From the NCBI RefSeq assembly GCF_014647875.1, contig NZ_BMQA01000019.1:62001-126000 (forward strand): a DNA stretch of 64,000 bases, written 5' to 3'. Made by a program: the position numbers and the translations under genes. The DNA is from Streptomyces brasiliensis (GTDB lineage Bacteria > Actinomycetota > Actinomycetes > Streptomycetales > Streptomycetaceae). This document shows positions 1-8,501 of the stretch, one piece after another. Position 1 is the first letter of the stretch; every line of letters starts with the position of its first letter. The notes below the pieces were generated by a model. The model did no database searches. It was given only the letters and a program-made list of their open reading frames with translations, and was not told the DNA's origin.

Positions 1-1
1 C

Positions 2-286
2 AAGCAGATGAAGGTGATCGCCGGTCTCGGACTGCCCGACGAGTTCAATCTGATCAAGGCCGGGCGGGGACTGAACGCCACGACCGCCTGGCCGCAGCAG
101 TGGATCGGGTACGCCGCGATGGACTCGATCAACAGCATCCTGGCCGGACGGCCCCGGCGGGACGAGGGGATCGGCTGGCAGATCATCGACAACTCCAATC
201 CCGACCAGATGCCGAAGGGCAAAACCATCTGGCAGGGCAATGACGACTTCCGGTCCGTCTACCGCAAGTCCTGGGGCGTGTCATGA
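2..286 (+). CDS. Sugar ABC transporter substrate-binding protein, C-terminal part (truncated by window edge)
   Basis: Open from the window edge to a TGA at 284-286, so only about the last 94 residues are visible. The fragment includes a segment about alternation of ligand binding typical of RbsB-like type I periplasmic sugar-binding proteins (TTAWPQQWIGYAAMDSI, then ILAGRP). The stop overlaps the ATG of the following ATPase by 4 bp, so it is the first visible gene of an RbsB-RbsA-RbsC importer operon. It would deliver a sugar or sugar-like ligand to the membrane permease from outside the cell. The assignment rests mainly on context and this C-terminal pattern; the ligand is unknown and the start lies outside the window. 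Confidence 0.75.
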   Translation, partial: KQMKVIAGLGLPDEFNLIKAGRGLNATTAWPQQWIGYAAMDSINSILAGRPRRDEGIGWQIIDNSNPDQMPKGKTIWQGNDDFRSVYRKSWGVS

Positions 287-1827
287 GTGCGGCAACACCA
301 GCCGACGATCCCCCGATCGCGCTCGCAGTGGCCGGGGTCTCCAAGAACTTCGGTGCGACGCAGGCCCTGCGTTCGGTACAGCTCGAACTGCGGGCCGGCG
401 AGGTGCACGCCCTGATCGGGGGCAACGGCTGCGGCAAGTCGACGCTCATCAAGTGTCTCGCGGGCGTGCACCAGGCCGATGCGGGCACGCTGACGGTCAA
501 CGGCGCCGAGTACGACCTGGCCGATCAGAGCCCGGACCGGGCCCGTGACGCCGGTCTGCGCTTCGTGCACCAGGATCCAGGCATCTTCCCGGCGCTGTCA
601 CTGACCGAGAACCTCTCGCTCGGCCGGCGCTTCGAAGGCAGCTCACGGCGCATCAATTGGCGGGCGGCGCATCAGCGGGCCCGTGAGGTGCTGCGCCGGT
701 TCGGCATCGAGCACGATCCGCGTACGCCGGCGGCGGCGCTGTCGGTACCGCAGCGGGCCATGCTCGCCATCGCCCGGGCGTTGCAGGACCAGGAGTCCGA
801 GCACGGCGGCGTCCTCATCCTGGACGAGCCGACAGCCGCGCTGCCGGCGCCCGAAGTCCAGGTGCTGCTCGGCTGGATCCGCAGGCTGGCCCAGGAGGGA
901 CACGCCATCCTCATCGTGACCCACCGTCTCGACGAGGTGCGCGAAGTCGCGGACCGGGTCACCGCGTTCCGTGACGGGCGCTATGTCAACACGATCGACG
1001 GCGCAGGCCTGACCGAGAGCATGCTCGTCGAGCTGATCCTGGGCCGTAAGCTGGACCAGGCGGCCAGCGTCGCCTCGCCGACGACATCGACCGCCGATCA
1101 TGTGGTCGAGGTGCGCGACCTCAGCGGCGGACCGCTGGCGGAGGTCAGTTTCGATGTGGCGGCGGGTGAGGTCCTCGGCATCGCGGGCCTGCTCGGTTCC
1201 GGTCGTACGGAGTTGCTTCAGCTGATCTACGGCCTGCTGCCCAGGCGGACCGGCACGGTGACCTATCTCGGGAAATCCGCCCACGCGCTCAATCCCAGCA
1301 AGGCGTGCCGCAAAGGCATGGCGTTCGTTCCCGAGGACCGTGCCGCCGAGGCGGTCTTCCCCGCCAGCACCGTCCTGGAGAACCTCGTTCAGGGACACGA
1401 GCACCAGTATTTCAGGCGGCTGTGGCTGCGTGACCGCGTGGAACGCGAGGACGCGCTGCGGGACATCCAGCGGTTCAACATCCGGACATCGGGCCCCACG
1501 GCCTATATCGAGAGCCTCTCGGGCGGAAATCAGCAGAAGGTGATCCTCGCCCGGTGGCTTCGGCAACAGCCCCGGCTGCTCCTGCTGGACGAACCCACCC
1601 AGGGCGTCGACGTGGGAGCCCGCGACGAGATCTACAAGCTCATCGCGCTGGCGGCCGATCAGGGCTGCGCCATCGTCGTGGTCAGTTCGGAATTCGAGGA
1701 ACTGGCCCAGATCTGCGGGCGGGTGCTCGTGCTGTCCCACGGACGGATCGTCACCGAGATGCGGCAGCCCATGAACGCACACGAGATTCTCGAAGCGTCG
1801 ATCGGACCGAGGGAGATCACGGTATGA
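283..1827 (+). CDS. Sugar ABC transporter ATP-binding protein (RbsA/MglA type)
   Basis: A 514-residue cytoplasmic ATPase with two fused ABC domains, the normal length and layout for RbsA-type sugar importers. The first domain has Walker A GGNGCGKST near residue 46 and Walker B ILDEPTA near 182. The second has the degenerate P-loop GLLGSGRTEL near 302, which lacks the Walker lysine as is usual in this family, and a canonical LSGGNQQK signature near 412. The ATG overlaps the upstream binding-protein stop by 4 bp, and its own stop overlaps the permease ATG, so the three are translationally coupled. It should energise uptake of a carbohydrate. Nothing in the sequence fixes the substrate. Confidence 0.93.
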   Translation: MSAATPADDPPIALAVAGVSKNFGATQALRSVQLELRAGEVHALIGGNGCGKSTLIKCLAGVHQADAGTLTVNGAEYDLADQSPDRARDAGLRFVHQDPGIFPALSLTENLSLGRRFEGSSRRINWRAAHQRAREVLRRFGIEHDPRTPAAALSVPQRAMLAIARALQDQESEHGGVLILDEPTAALPAPEVQVLLGWIRRLAQEGHAILIVTHRLDEVREVADRVTAFRDGRYVNTIDGAGLTESMLVELILGRKLDQAASVASPTTSTADHVVEVRDLSGGPLAEVSFDVAAGEVLGIAGLLGSGRTELLQLIYGLLPRRTGTVTYLGKSAHALNPSKACRKGMAFVPEDRAAEAVFPASTVLENLVQGHEHQYFRRLWLRDRVEREDALRDIQRFNIRTSGPTAYIESLSGGNQQKVILARWLRQQPRLLLLDEPTQGVDVGARDEIYKLIALAADQGCAIVVVSSEFEELAQICGRVLVLSHGRIVTEMRQPMNAHEILEASIGPREITV

Positions 1828-2879
1828 AGAGGTTCGGGGACAGCCTCCAACTGCTGGAGAAGTACGGACTCGCGATCCTGCTGGTCGTCGTCATCGCATT
1901 CTTCACGCTCGACCCGGCGACCCCGCAATTCGCCTCGATCGCCAATATCAAGTCGGTGCTGAGCAATGAGACCCTGACCGGCATCATCGCGTTGGCGAGC
2001 ATATTCCCGTTGGTGGGCGGCCAGTTCGATCTTTCGCTCGGCCCCGTCATGGGTCTGAGTTCGCTGATCTGTGCCGGCGTGATGTCGAAGATGGACCTGC
2101 CGCTGTGGGTGGCCGTCATCGCCGCCATCCTGACCGGCATGCTGGTGGGCGCGGTGAACGGCCTGGCCGTCACCAAGATCAAGGTGTCCTCGATCGTGAC
2201 CACGCTGGGCATGACAAGCATCATCGCGGCGTTGGTCACCTGGTACACCGGAGGAAATTCCATCATCGACGGGGTGTCGCCGGCGCTGACCAACCTCGGC
2301 ACGGGTGAATGGCTCGGGATTCCCTGTCCGCTGTACTTCCTCGCGGTGGTCGCGATCATCTCCTGGTACCTGCTCCAGCACACGCCATGGGGACGCTCCC
2401 TGCAGGGTGTCGGTGCCAATCCGCGCGCCGCCGAGATCGTCGGCCTCCCGGTCAACCGTCTCACCCTGCAGAGCTTCATCCTCGGCGGCGCCCTCGCCGG
2501 CATCGGCGGCGTGCTCCTGCTGGCGGTGTCCGGCTCGGGCAACCCGTCCGTCGGACCCGGCTATCTGCTCCCGGCGCTCGCGGCGGCGCTGCTCGGCGCC
2601 ACGACGATCAATCCGGGCCGGTTCAACGTGCCGGGAACCCTCGTCGCCGTCTACTTCCTGGCCGCCACGGTCAGCGGACTGACCTTCCTCGGCGCGAAGC
2701 CCTGGGTGTCGAGCATGTTCAACGGTGTCGCACTCATCGTGGCCGTCGGCATCTCCGTCTGGTCCGGCCTGGGCCGCCAGAACATGGGCAAGGGCGAGGG
2801 CGGCGAAGCGGACGTCGACCCCGCCGCGACCACCGGCAGCGGCCCGAACAGGGGGGCGGTGACCACGTCGGTCAGCTGA
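1824..2879 (+). CDS. Sugar ABC transporter permease (RbsC type)
   Basis: A 351-residue integral membrane protein starting at the ATG that overlaps the ATPase stop; an upstream in-frame start would run back through the ATPase gene and is rejected. Hydrophobic stretches alternate with short loops over the whole length, starting with a strong segment at about residues 15-30 (GLAILLVVVIAFFTL). The cytoplasmic loop with VGANPRAAEIVGLPVNR is typical of RbsC/XylH family permeases, where it contacts the ATPase. The C-terminal tail of about 40 residues is polar and rich in Gly, Ala and Thr. It forms the membrane channel of the importer. The following SDR is 60 bp away and may be co-transcribed. Confidence 0.92.
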   Translation: MKRFGDSLQLLEKYGLAILLVVVIAFFTLDPATPQFASIANIKSVLSNETLTGIIALASIFPLVGGQFDLSLGPVMGLSSLICAGVMSKMDLPLWVAVIAAILTGMLVGAVNGLAVTKIKVSSIVTTLGMTSIIAALVTWYTGGNSIIDGVSPALTNLGTGEWLGIPCPLYFLAVVAIISWYLLQHTPWGRSLQGVGANPRAAEIVGLPVNRLTLQSFILGGALAGIGGVLLLAVSGSGNPSVGPGYLLPALAAALLGATTINPGRFNVPGTLVAVYFLAATVSGLTFLGAKPWVSSMFNGVALIVAVGISVWSGLGRQNMGKGEGGEADVDPAATTGSGPNRGAVTTSVS

Positions 2880-2939
2880 CCGCGATCCCTCCCCCGACGC
2901 ACAAGACGGATCCTTCACTCGACGCAGAAGAGGACTGAC

Positions 2940-3734
2940 ATGGGCGCTTTGGAAGGCAAGGTGGCCGTCATCACCGGCGGCGCCAGTGGAATCGGGCGGG
3001 CGTGTGCCGTGCGCTTCGCCGAGGAGGGGGCCGACATCGTCATCGGCGACCTCGCCGACGGCACGGCCAGTGCCAAGCTGGTCGAGCAGACGGGGCGACG
3101 GGCGGTGTTCGTCCGGACCGACACGACCAGTGAGGCGGACTGCGACGCCCTTGTCCGGCGTGCCGTCGAGGAGTTCGGCCACGTCGACGTCGGCGTGGCG
3201 GCGGCCGGCATCGCCACCGCCGCCGGGCCGAGCAACGTCCAGACACGCCAGACCGAGACCGACGCCGGCTTGGTGGTCGGCTTGTCGGTGGACGACTTCC
3301 GCCGCGTGCTGGAAGTGAATCTCGTCGGAGTGATGATGACCGACCGTGCGCTGGCTCGGCAGATGCTCGCGCAGGGGACGGGCGGTTCGATCATCAACAT
3401 CGCCTCCTCCGCCGCCAGGATCCCGCTGGCCGGCGCGGCGCCGTACTGCACGTCGAAGGCCGGCGTCTGGATGCTGACGAAGGTGATGGGTCTCGAACTG
3501 GCGCAGCGCGGCATCCGGGTCAACGCGGTGGGGCCCGGCTACACCGAGACACCGATGATCGAGGGCCTCGAGGACAACGCCGCAGCGTACGCCTCCGCGA
3601 TGAGCATCACCCCGATGAACCGGCTGGGCAGGCCGTCCGAGATCGCCGAGGCCTGCCTGTTCCTGGCCGGCGAGTCCGCGTCGTTCTTCACCGGCGAGAT
3701 CCTGCACCCGGCCGGCGGTCAGTTCACCGGCTGA
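2940..3734 (+). CDS. SDR family oxidoreductase
   Basis: A 264-residue classical short-chain dehydrogenase. It has the cofactor motif TGGASGIG at residues 12-19, an AAAG replacing the usual NNAG near residue 88, the serine motif INIASSAA, and the catalytic YCTSK with Tyr169 and Lys173. A stretch of about 20 residues between AAAG and the helix with VLEVNLVG is longer than usual. Family knowledge predicts NAD(P)-dependent interconversion of an alcohol and a ketone. It follows the sugar importer by 60 bp in the same direction and is closed by a long hairpin, so it may act on the imported compound; this is inference from position. Confidence 0.88.
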   Translation: MGALEGKVAVITGGASGIGRACAVRFAEEGADIVIGDLADGTASAKLVEQTGRRAVFVRTDTTSEADCDALVRRAVEEFGHVDVGVAAAGIATAAGPSNVQTRQTETDAGLVVGLSVDDFRRVLEVNLVGVMMTDRALARQMLAQGTGGSIINIASSAARIPLAGAAPYCTSKAGVWMLTKVMGLELAQRGIRVNAVGPGYTETPMIEGLEDNAAAYASAMSITPMNRLGRPSEIAEACLFLAGESASFFTGEILHPAGGQFTG

Positions 3735-3754
3735 CCTCCGCGCCGGTCGTACGT

Positions 3755-3792
3755 GCGAGCGCATGCGTGGTCCGGACCACGCATGCGCTCGC
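3755..3792 (+). terminator. Perfect 38-bp palindrome, likely transcription terminator
   Basis: Nineteen bases are followed at once by their exact reverse complement, centred on TCCGGA. This gives a very stable GC-rich hairpin 20 bp after the SDR stop. There is no long T tract, which is common for actinomycete terminators. It separates the importer operon from the acyl-CoA dehydrogenase operon. Confidence 0.6.
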
Positions 3793-3966
3793 CTGCGTGT
3801 CGGCCGTTCGCCGACGCACGAGGACAGGGCTCGCGCAAACGCCTCCAGCTTTTCCACCGGCCCTGCTAGCGGCTGGTAGTGGCCTCGGGTCCGCGATGGC
3901 TGACGGCCTGCCTTGAAGTGTCAACCAGCCCTCGCTTGAGCAGTGCATCTGCTATCCTGCAAGGAG

Positions 3967-3982
3967 ACTAATGAGCATTAGT
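3967..3982. promoter_or_regulatory. TetR-type operator, family ACTAAyGnnCrTTAGT (site 1)
   Basis: ACTAATGAGCATTAGT has perfect 7-bp inverted arms around AG. It lies 31 bp before the GTG of the acyl-CoA dehydrogenase and 8 bp after a possible -10 hexamer TATCCT at 3953-3958; no good -35 box was seen. Related 16-mers at 13064 and 13793 suggest one regulator controls these promoters. Confidence 0.6.
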
Positions 3983-4013
3983 TAGGTTCTGACCTGCCGA
4001 GCGAGGAGGTCCT

Positions 4014-5222
4014 GTGTCCATCGAACTGGCCCCTGATCCCGAGGTCGCCGACCTTGCCGAGCGCACGGCGGCATTCGTCCGAGACGTCGTCATCCCGGTC
4101 GAGGAGGAGTACGCCGGCGTCACCGCGAGGGCGGGCGACGCGGTACGCGTCCGGTTGCAGCAGGCCGCCAAGGACGCCGGGGTGTTCGCTCCGCACGTCT
4201 CCTTGGAGTACGGCGGACTCGGGCTTGACATGCGGGCGCGCGCCGTCGTCTTCGAGGAGGCCGGCCACTCGCTGTTCGGACCGCTGGCGCTGAACTGCGC
4301 CGCCCCGGACGAGGGCAACATGCACCTGCTGGAGCATGTCGCGACGCCGGAGCAGAAGGAGCGGTACCTGCGCCCGCTGGCGGCCGGCACGGTCCGCTCC
4401 TGCTTCGCGATGACGGAGCCGGCACCGGGCGCGGGCTCGGACCCGGCGGCCCTGTCGACGCGGGCGAGGCGCGTACCGGGCGGCTGGCGGATCGACGGCC
4501 GCAAGTGGTTCATCACCGGCGCCGACGGAGCGGCGTACGCGATCTGCATGGCCCGTACCTCCGGCGAACCGGGCGACCGCGGCGGAGCGACGATGTTCCT
4601 GGTCGATGCCTCCGATCCTCGGATGAAGGTGATCCGCCACATCGAGACGCTCGACGAGAGCCTCTTCGGCGGCCACTGCGAGGTCGTGTTCGACGGATGC
4701 GTCGTCCCCGACGATGCTGTGCTCGGCGAGGTCGACAAGGGCTTCGCGTACGCCCAGGTGCGCCTCGGGCCGGCCCGCATGACCCACTGCATGCGCTGGC
4801 TGGGCATCGCCCGCCGCGCCCAGGACATCGCCGTGGCCCGGGCCGCCGACCGCCGGCTGTTCGGCTCTCCACTGGCCGCACTGGGCATGGTCCAGCAGAT
4901 GATCGCCGACAACGAGATCGACATCGCCGCCTCCCGTGGACTGATCCGGCAGGCGTGCTGGGAACTCGACAACGGCCGCTCGGCCGCCCAGGCCGGCGCC
5001 ATGGCCAAGACGTTCACCGCCGAAGCGGTCTGGCGGGTCGTGGATCGCTCGGTGCAGATGTGCGGGGCGCTGGGCATCTCCGGCGATGCGCTGCTGTCCC
5101 GCTTCCTGCGCGAGGTCCGCCCCTTCCGCATCTATGACGGGCCGTCCGAGACCCACCGCTGGGCGATCGCAAGGCGCGTCGTCAGCCGCCACCTCAACGG
5201 CCCCTCCCGGTCCGGCGCATGA
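4014..5222 (+). CDS. Acyl-CoA dehydrogenase family protein
   Basis: A 402-residue FAD-dependent acyl-CoA dehydrogenase fold. The GTG start has GAGGAGGT at 4003-4010 in front. Visible family motifs are CFAMTEPAPGAGSD near residue 125 (FAD and substrate binding), GRKWFITGADGA near 162 and the C-terminal IYDGPSETHRWAIARR. Family members oxidise acyl-CoA to 2-enoyl-CoA, or act as ACAD10/11 and LvaC-like enzymes in the phosphorylation route for 4-hydroxyacyl-CoA. That second role is favoured here because the stop overlaps an APH-fold kinase gene and an SDR follows. Its promoter carries the site 1 operator. Confidence 0.9.
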   Translation: MSIELAPDPEVADLAERTAAFVRDVVIPVEEEYAGVTARAGDAVRVRLQQAAKDAGVFAPHVSLEYGGLGLDMRARAVVFEEAGHSLFGPLALNCAAPDEGNMHLLEHVATPEQKERYLRPLAAGTVRSCFAMTEPAPGAGSDPAALSTRARRVPGGWRIDGRKWFITGADGAAYAICMARTSGEPGDRGGATMFLVDASDPRMKVIRHIETLDESLFGGHCEVVFDGCVVPDDAVLGEVDKGFAYAQVRLGPARMTHCMRWLGIARRAQDIAVARAADRRLFGSPLAALGMVQQMIADNEIDIAASRGLIRQACWELDNGRSAAQAGAMAKTFTAEAVWRVVDRSVQMCGALGISGDALLSRFLREVRPFRIYDGPSETHRWAIARRVVSRHLNGPSRSGA

Positions 5223-6262
5223 GCGCGAGCGAAGCAGGTCCCGAGGGGCTGGACGTCGCCGCCCTGCACAGGTTCTTCGAGAGCGCGGTGAAAGGCACTG
5301 CCGGGCCGCTGCACGCCGAGCTGCTGCACGGCGGACGGTCCAACCTCACCTACCGCGTGACCGACGGCACGTCCACCTGGGTGGTCCGTAGGCCACCGCT
5401 CGGCGGCCTCACCCCCTCGGCCCACGACATCGGCCGCGAGTACCGCGTCGCCGCGGCCCTGTGGGGCAGCGGTGTCCCCGTGGCCCGGACGGTGGCGCTG
5501 TGCGAGGACGCTTCGGTGATCGGCACGCCGTTCTCGGTCGTGGAGCACGTACCCGGCCGGGTCATCCGCACCCAGGCCGAACTCGAGTGCCTGTCCCCGG
5601 CCGAGACGCTGCACTGCGGACACGCGCTGATCGACGTGCTCGCCAGGCTGCACGCGGTATCCCACCGGGCCGTCGGACTCGGTGACTTCGGGCGCCCGGA
5701 GGGCTACCTGGCCCGGCAGGTGAGGAGGTGGTGTGACCAGTGGGAGCGGGTCGGCACCAGACCGCTGGCCGACATCGAGAGGCTGCACGCCCGGCTGGCC
5801 GCCGTGGTGCCGGCCGAGAGCGGCGCCTCGATCGTGCACGGTGACTACCGTATCGACAACGCCATCCTGGACCCCGCCGAGCCGTCCGAGGTCCGCGCGC
5901 TGGTGGACTGGGAGATGGCCACCGTCGGCGATCCGCTCGCCGACCTCGCTCTGCACCTGGTCTACCGGGATCCGGCCTTCGACCCGGTGCTCGGCGGTTC
6001 GGCGGCGTCCACCAGCCACAGGCTGCCGCACGTGCGGGACCTCGCCGAGCACTACGCCCGCGTCACCGGAAGTGACCTCACCCGGCTGGGGTTCTACCTC
6101 GGCCTGGGCTACTTCAAGATCGCCGTGATCGCCGAGGGCATTCACGCCCGCCACCGCCAGGGCCTCACCCTCGGCGACGGCTTCGAGACCGTCGGCCAGG
6201 CGGTTCCGCTGCTGGCGGCCGCCGGACTGCGCGCGCTGAATGGAAAGGAGACCCCGCTGTGA
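5219..6262 (+). CDS. APH-fold phosphotransferase (ACAD10/LvaA-like)
   Basis: A 347-residue aminoglycoside-phosphotransferase/kinase fold. The catalytic loop HGDYRIDN begins at His207 and the metal-binding DWE at Asp230. The N-terminal lobe has the glycine-containing strand LLHGGRSNLTYRV near residue 38. In bacteria and mitochondria such proteins next to acyl-CoA dehydrogenases (ACAD10/11; LvaA of Pseudomonas levulinate catabolism) phosphorylate the hydroxyl of 4-hydroxyacyl-CoA. The gene overlaps both neighbours by 4 bp, so dehydrogenase, kinase and SDR form a tight operon. Antibiotic phosphorylation is a less likely alternative given this context. Confidence 0.87.
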   Translation: MSASEAGPEGLDVAALHRFFESAVKGTAGPLHAELLHGGRSNLTYRVTDGTSTWVVRRPPLGGLTPSAHDIGREYRVAAALWGSGVPVARTVALCEDASVIGTPFSVVEHVPGRVIRTQAELECLSPAETLHCGHALIDVLARLHAVSHRAVGLGDFGRPEGYLARQVRRWCDQWERVGTRPLADIERLHARLAAVVPAESGASIVHGDYRIDNAILDPAEPSEVRALVDWEMATVGDPLADLALHLVYRDPAFDPVLGGSAASTSHRLPHVRDLAEHYARVTGSDLTRLGFYLGLGYFKIAVIAEGIHARHRQGLTLGDGFETVGQAVPLLAAAGLRALNGKETPL

Positions 6263-7011
6263 CCCCCACCCACGTCGGCCGTCGGGCCGCGCTCGTCACC
6301 GGTGCCTCCCGCGGCATCGGCCTGGGCATCGCCCGCGGGCTGGCGGACGCGGGGTACGACCTGACCGTGTCCGCCAGGGACGCGGCACGCCTGGAGAAGT
6401 CCGCGGGCGCACTCGCCGACGCGGGCGGGCGCGTCCACCGGGTACCCGCCGACATGGCCGTCGAGGACGACGTACGACGCCTCGCGGCAGAGCACGCACA
6501 GCACCACGGCAGGCTCGACGTGCTTGTGATAGGAGCGGGCGTGGGGAGCGCCGGGGCGCTCGAACAGACGACGACGAAGCGCTACGACCTGCAGTTCGCG
6601 GTCAATGTGCGGGCGCCCTTCGTGCTGCTGCAGCACAGCCTGCCACTGCTGCGCAAGACCGCGGCGGCGGACCCCGAACGCGGCTCGAAGGTCATCGCCC
6701 TGTCCTCGATCACCGGCGTCGCTGCCGAGCCGGACCTCGCCGCGTACGGCGCCGCCAAGGCCGCGCTCATCTCCTTGTGCCGGTCCGTGAACAGCGAAGC
6801 GTCGGCCCAGGGCGTCTGCGCGACCGCGATCTGCCCGGGATACGTCGACACCGACATGTCCGCGCATGTGCGGGACCGGATCGATCCCTCGCGGATGATC
6901 CGGATCGAGGACGTGGTCGAACTGGCGCTGTCCGTGACCCGGCTCTCGGCCTGCGCCGTGGTCCCGGAGATCGTGGTCACCCGCCCCGGCGACCAGCTCT
7001 GGCGGGCCTGA
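6259..7011 (+). CDS. SDR family oxidoreductase (third gene of kinase module)
   Basis: A 250-residue classical SDR with TGASRGIG from residue 14, VIGAG in place of NNAG, and catalytic YGAAK with Tyr163 and Lys167. Its ATG overlaps the kinase stop, so it belongs to the same transcript. In the lva pathway an SDR (LvaD) oxidises the 3-hydroxyacyl-CoA product after the phosphate shift; an equivalent role fits here but is inference. It converges on the TetR gene at 7078. Confidence 0.87.
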   Translation: MTPTHVGRRAALVTGASRGIGLGIARGLADAGYDLTVSARDAARLEKSAGALADAGGRVHRVPADMAVEDDVRRLAAEHAQHHGRLDVLVIGAGVGSAGALEQTTTKRYDLQFAVNVRAPFVLLQHSLPLLRKTAAADPERGSKVIALSSITGVAAEPDLAAYGAAKAALISLCRSVNSEASAQGVCATAICPGYVDTDMSAHVRDRIDPSRMIRIEDVVELALSVTRLSACAVVPEIVVTRPGDQLWRA

Positions 7012-7077
7012 GCCGACCGGCGCTCCGGCCCGTCGGCGCCTCGGGCTCCACGTGCGGTGACACCTGTGCGGTCGCCC

Positions 7078-7710
7078 TCAGGACGCCTCGGGCTCCACGA
7101 GTGCGAGGACGTTGGCGACCAGCATGCGGCGGAACTCCTCGCTCACGTGGCCGTGCGGCACCCGCAGGATGGCCTCGGCGAAGATGCCGCCGACCATCAT
7201 GCGGGCGACCACTCCGGCGTCGACGCCGGTCCGCGCGTCGCCGCGCTCCTGGGCCTCGCGAATGACCCTCTCCGGGATGGCGTGGGCGGGCTCGATGATG
7301 TTCTGGCGTGCCCAGTCCCACATCTCCGGATCGGTCAGACTGGTCACCGACAACTGGTAGTACGCGCTGAGCGCCCCGTCGGCCGCGAAGGACGCGGCGA
7401 AGATGTCGGCGAGGGTCGCAAGGTCCTTGGGGAGCGTTCCGGTCAGCTTCGGCGCGGCGGGGTTGTGACCGGCCAACAGGGCGGCCTTGATCAGATCCTC
7501 ACGCTTGGCCCAGCGCAGGTACATGGTGTTCCGGGCGACGCCGGCACGCCGGGCCACCGCGTGGAAGCTGAAGCGGGCGATGCCGTTCTCGGCCACCTCG
7601 CGCCGGGCTTCCTCCAGGATGATGTTGTCGATCGCGCGGTCACGCGGCCTTCCCGGGCCACGGGACCCCGCGGCGGCGTTCGTGGCGGAAGGGCGACCCA
7701 TGGGCGCCAT
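7078..7710 (-). CDS. TetR/AcrR family transcriptional regulator
   Basis: A protein of about 210 residues with an N-terminal helix-turn-helix (FSFHAVARRAGVARNTMYLRW) and a helical ligand domain. A basic segment RGPGRPRDR precedes the HTH. A longer reading frame extends to 7803 but would overlap the divergent TetR gene and abolish the intergenic region, so the ATG at 7710 (or 7701) is preferred. The 83 bp between the two regulators carry an inverted repeat suitable for binding one of them. Its target is unknown; the neighbouring catabolic operons are the natural candidates. Confidence 0.82.
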   Translation of the reverse strand: MAPMGRPSATNAAAGSRGPGRPRDRAIDNIILEEARREVAENGIARFSFHAVARRAGVARNTMYLRWAKREDLIKAALLAGHNPAAPKLTGTLPKDLATLADIFAASFAADGALSAYYQLSVTSLTDPEMWDWARQNIIEPAHAIPERVIREAQERGDARTGVDAGVVARMMVGGIFAEAILRVPHGHVSEEFRRMLVANVLALVEPEAS

Positions 7711-7747
7711 GCTACTACCCAGTCGGTCGGCGCCCGACGGGACGTCT

Positions 7748-7759
7748 GAACGGTCGTTC
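7748..7759. promoter_or_regulatory. Inverted repeat between divergent TetR genes
   Basis: GAACGGTCGTTC has 5-bp perfect arms around GT, midway between the starts at 7710 and 7794. Position and size suit a TetR dimer controlling both regulators. The sequence differs from both multi-copy operators in this window. Confidence 0.45.
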
Positions 7760-7793
7760 GCCAAGGGACTCCCTGGTGTACTAGCATGGGTAT

Positions 7794-8417
7794 GTGCCGT
7801 CACAGTCAGCTGCTAACGCTCGCAAGTCGACCCGGCCGGCCCCGGCCGGGCGTGCCGGCGACATCATGGATGCCGCGCTGACGCTGTTCGCCGAGCGCGG
7901 ATACCTCGGGACCAGCATGCGTGACATCGCATCGCAGCTGGGTATGCGGGCGCCCAGCCTGTACAACCACCTGGAGTCCAAGCAGGAGCTGCTCCAGGAC
8001 ATCATGCTGCGCACGATGGAGAACCTGGTCGCCGACCACCAGATGGCGGTTGCCACCACCAACGACGTGGCCGAGCAGCTGCGCCGGGCCATGGAGGCGC
8101 ACGTCCGCTACCACGCGCGCCATCCGCGCGAGGTGCGCATCGGCAACGCCGAGATCTGGAACCTGGAGCAGCCCGCCCAGGACCGGGTCCGCAAGCTGCG
8201 CCGCGACTACGCCCGCTCGTGGCAGGACGTCATCAACCGAGGCGTCGACGAGGGCCGGTTCCAGACGCCGTCGCCGCAGCTGGCCAGCTACGCGATGTTG
8301 GAGATGGGTATCGGCATCTCGCTCTGGTACCACGAGGGCGGTCGGCTCTCCGAGTCCCAACTGGCCTATTACTACGGCGACATGGCGCTGCGCCTGGTGT
8401 CCGCCGAATCCGGCTGA
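7794..8417 (+). CDS. TetR/AcrR family transcriptional regulator
   Basis: A 207-residue TetR protein read from a GTG. The N-terminal HTH is clear (TSMRDIASQLGMRAPSLYNH at about residues 39-58), after a basic tail with several Ala, Arg and Pro. The C-terminal part is helical with HYARHPREVR and resembles KstR2/FadR-type regulators of fatty-acid and steroid genes in layout, though no ligand can be read from sequence. It is divergent from another TetR gene and is closed by a strong hairpin. It is a candidate for the ACTAAyGnnCrTTAGT operators flanking it. Confidence 0.87.
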   Translation: MPSQSAANARKSTRPAPAGRAGDIMDAALTLFAERGYLGTSMRDIASQLGMRAPSLYNHLESKQELLQDIMLRTMENLVADHQMAVATTNDVAEQLRRAMEAHVRYHARHPREVRIGNAEIWNLEQPAQDRVRKLRRDYARSWQDVINRGVDEGRFQTPSPQLASYAMLEMGIGISLWYHEGGRLSESQLAYYYGDMALRLVSAESG

Positions 8418-8424
8418 ACGAAGG

Positions 8425-8465
8425 GCGACGCGGCCGGACCGGTACAGCCGGTCCGGCCGCGTCGC
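8425..8465. terminator. Strong hairpin terminator between convergent genes
   Basis: A perfect 18-bp GC-rich stem with a 5-nt loop (TACAG) lies 8 bp after the TetR stop and 37 bp before the end of the opposing SDR gene. It can serve both strands. Confidence 0.75.
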
Positions 8466-8501
8466 GGTGACGGCCTTCCCCCGAGGGAACCCCCGATCCC
8501 G

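Noticed and set aside
1659-3857. Long minus-strand frame opposite the permease and SDR
   Set aside because: Shadow of confidently identified plus-strand genes; Arg/Ala/Gly-rich with no family features.
5219-6262. Calling the APH-fold protein an antibiotic-resistance gene
   Set aside because: Kinase motifs are shared by ACAD10/LvaA-type enzymes, and overlap with acyl-CoA dehydrogenase and SDR genes favours a catabolic role.
7078-7803. Longer TetR reading frame starting at 7803
   Set aside because: Would overlap the start of the divergent TetR gene and remove the intergenic inverted repeat; the extra residues look like non-coding sequence.
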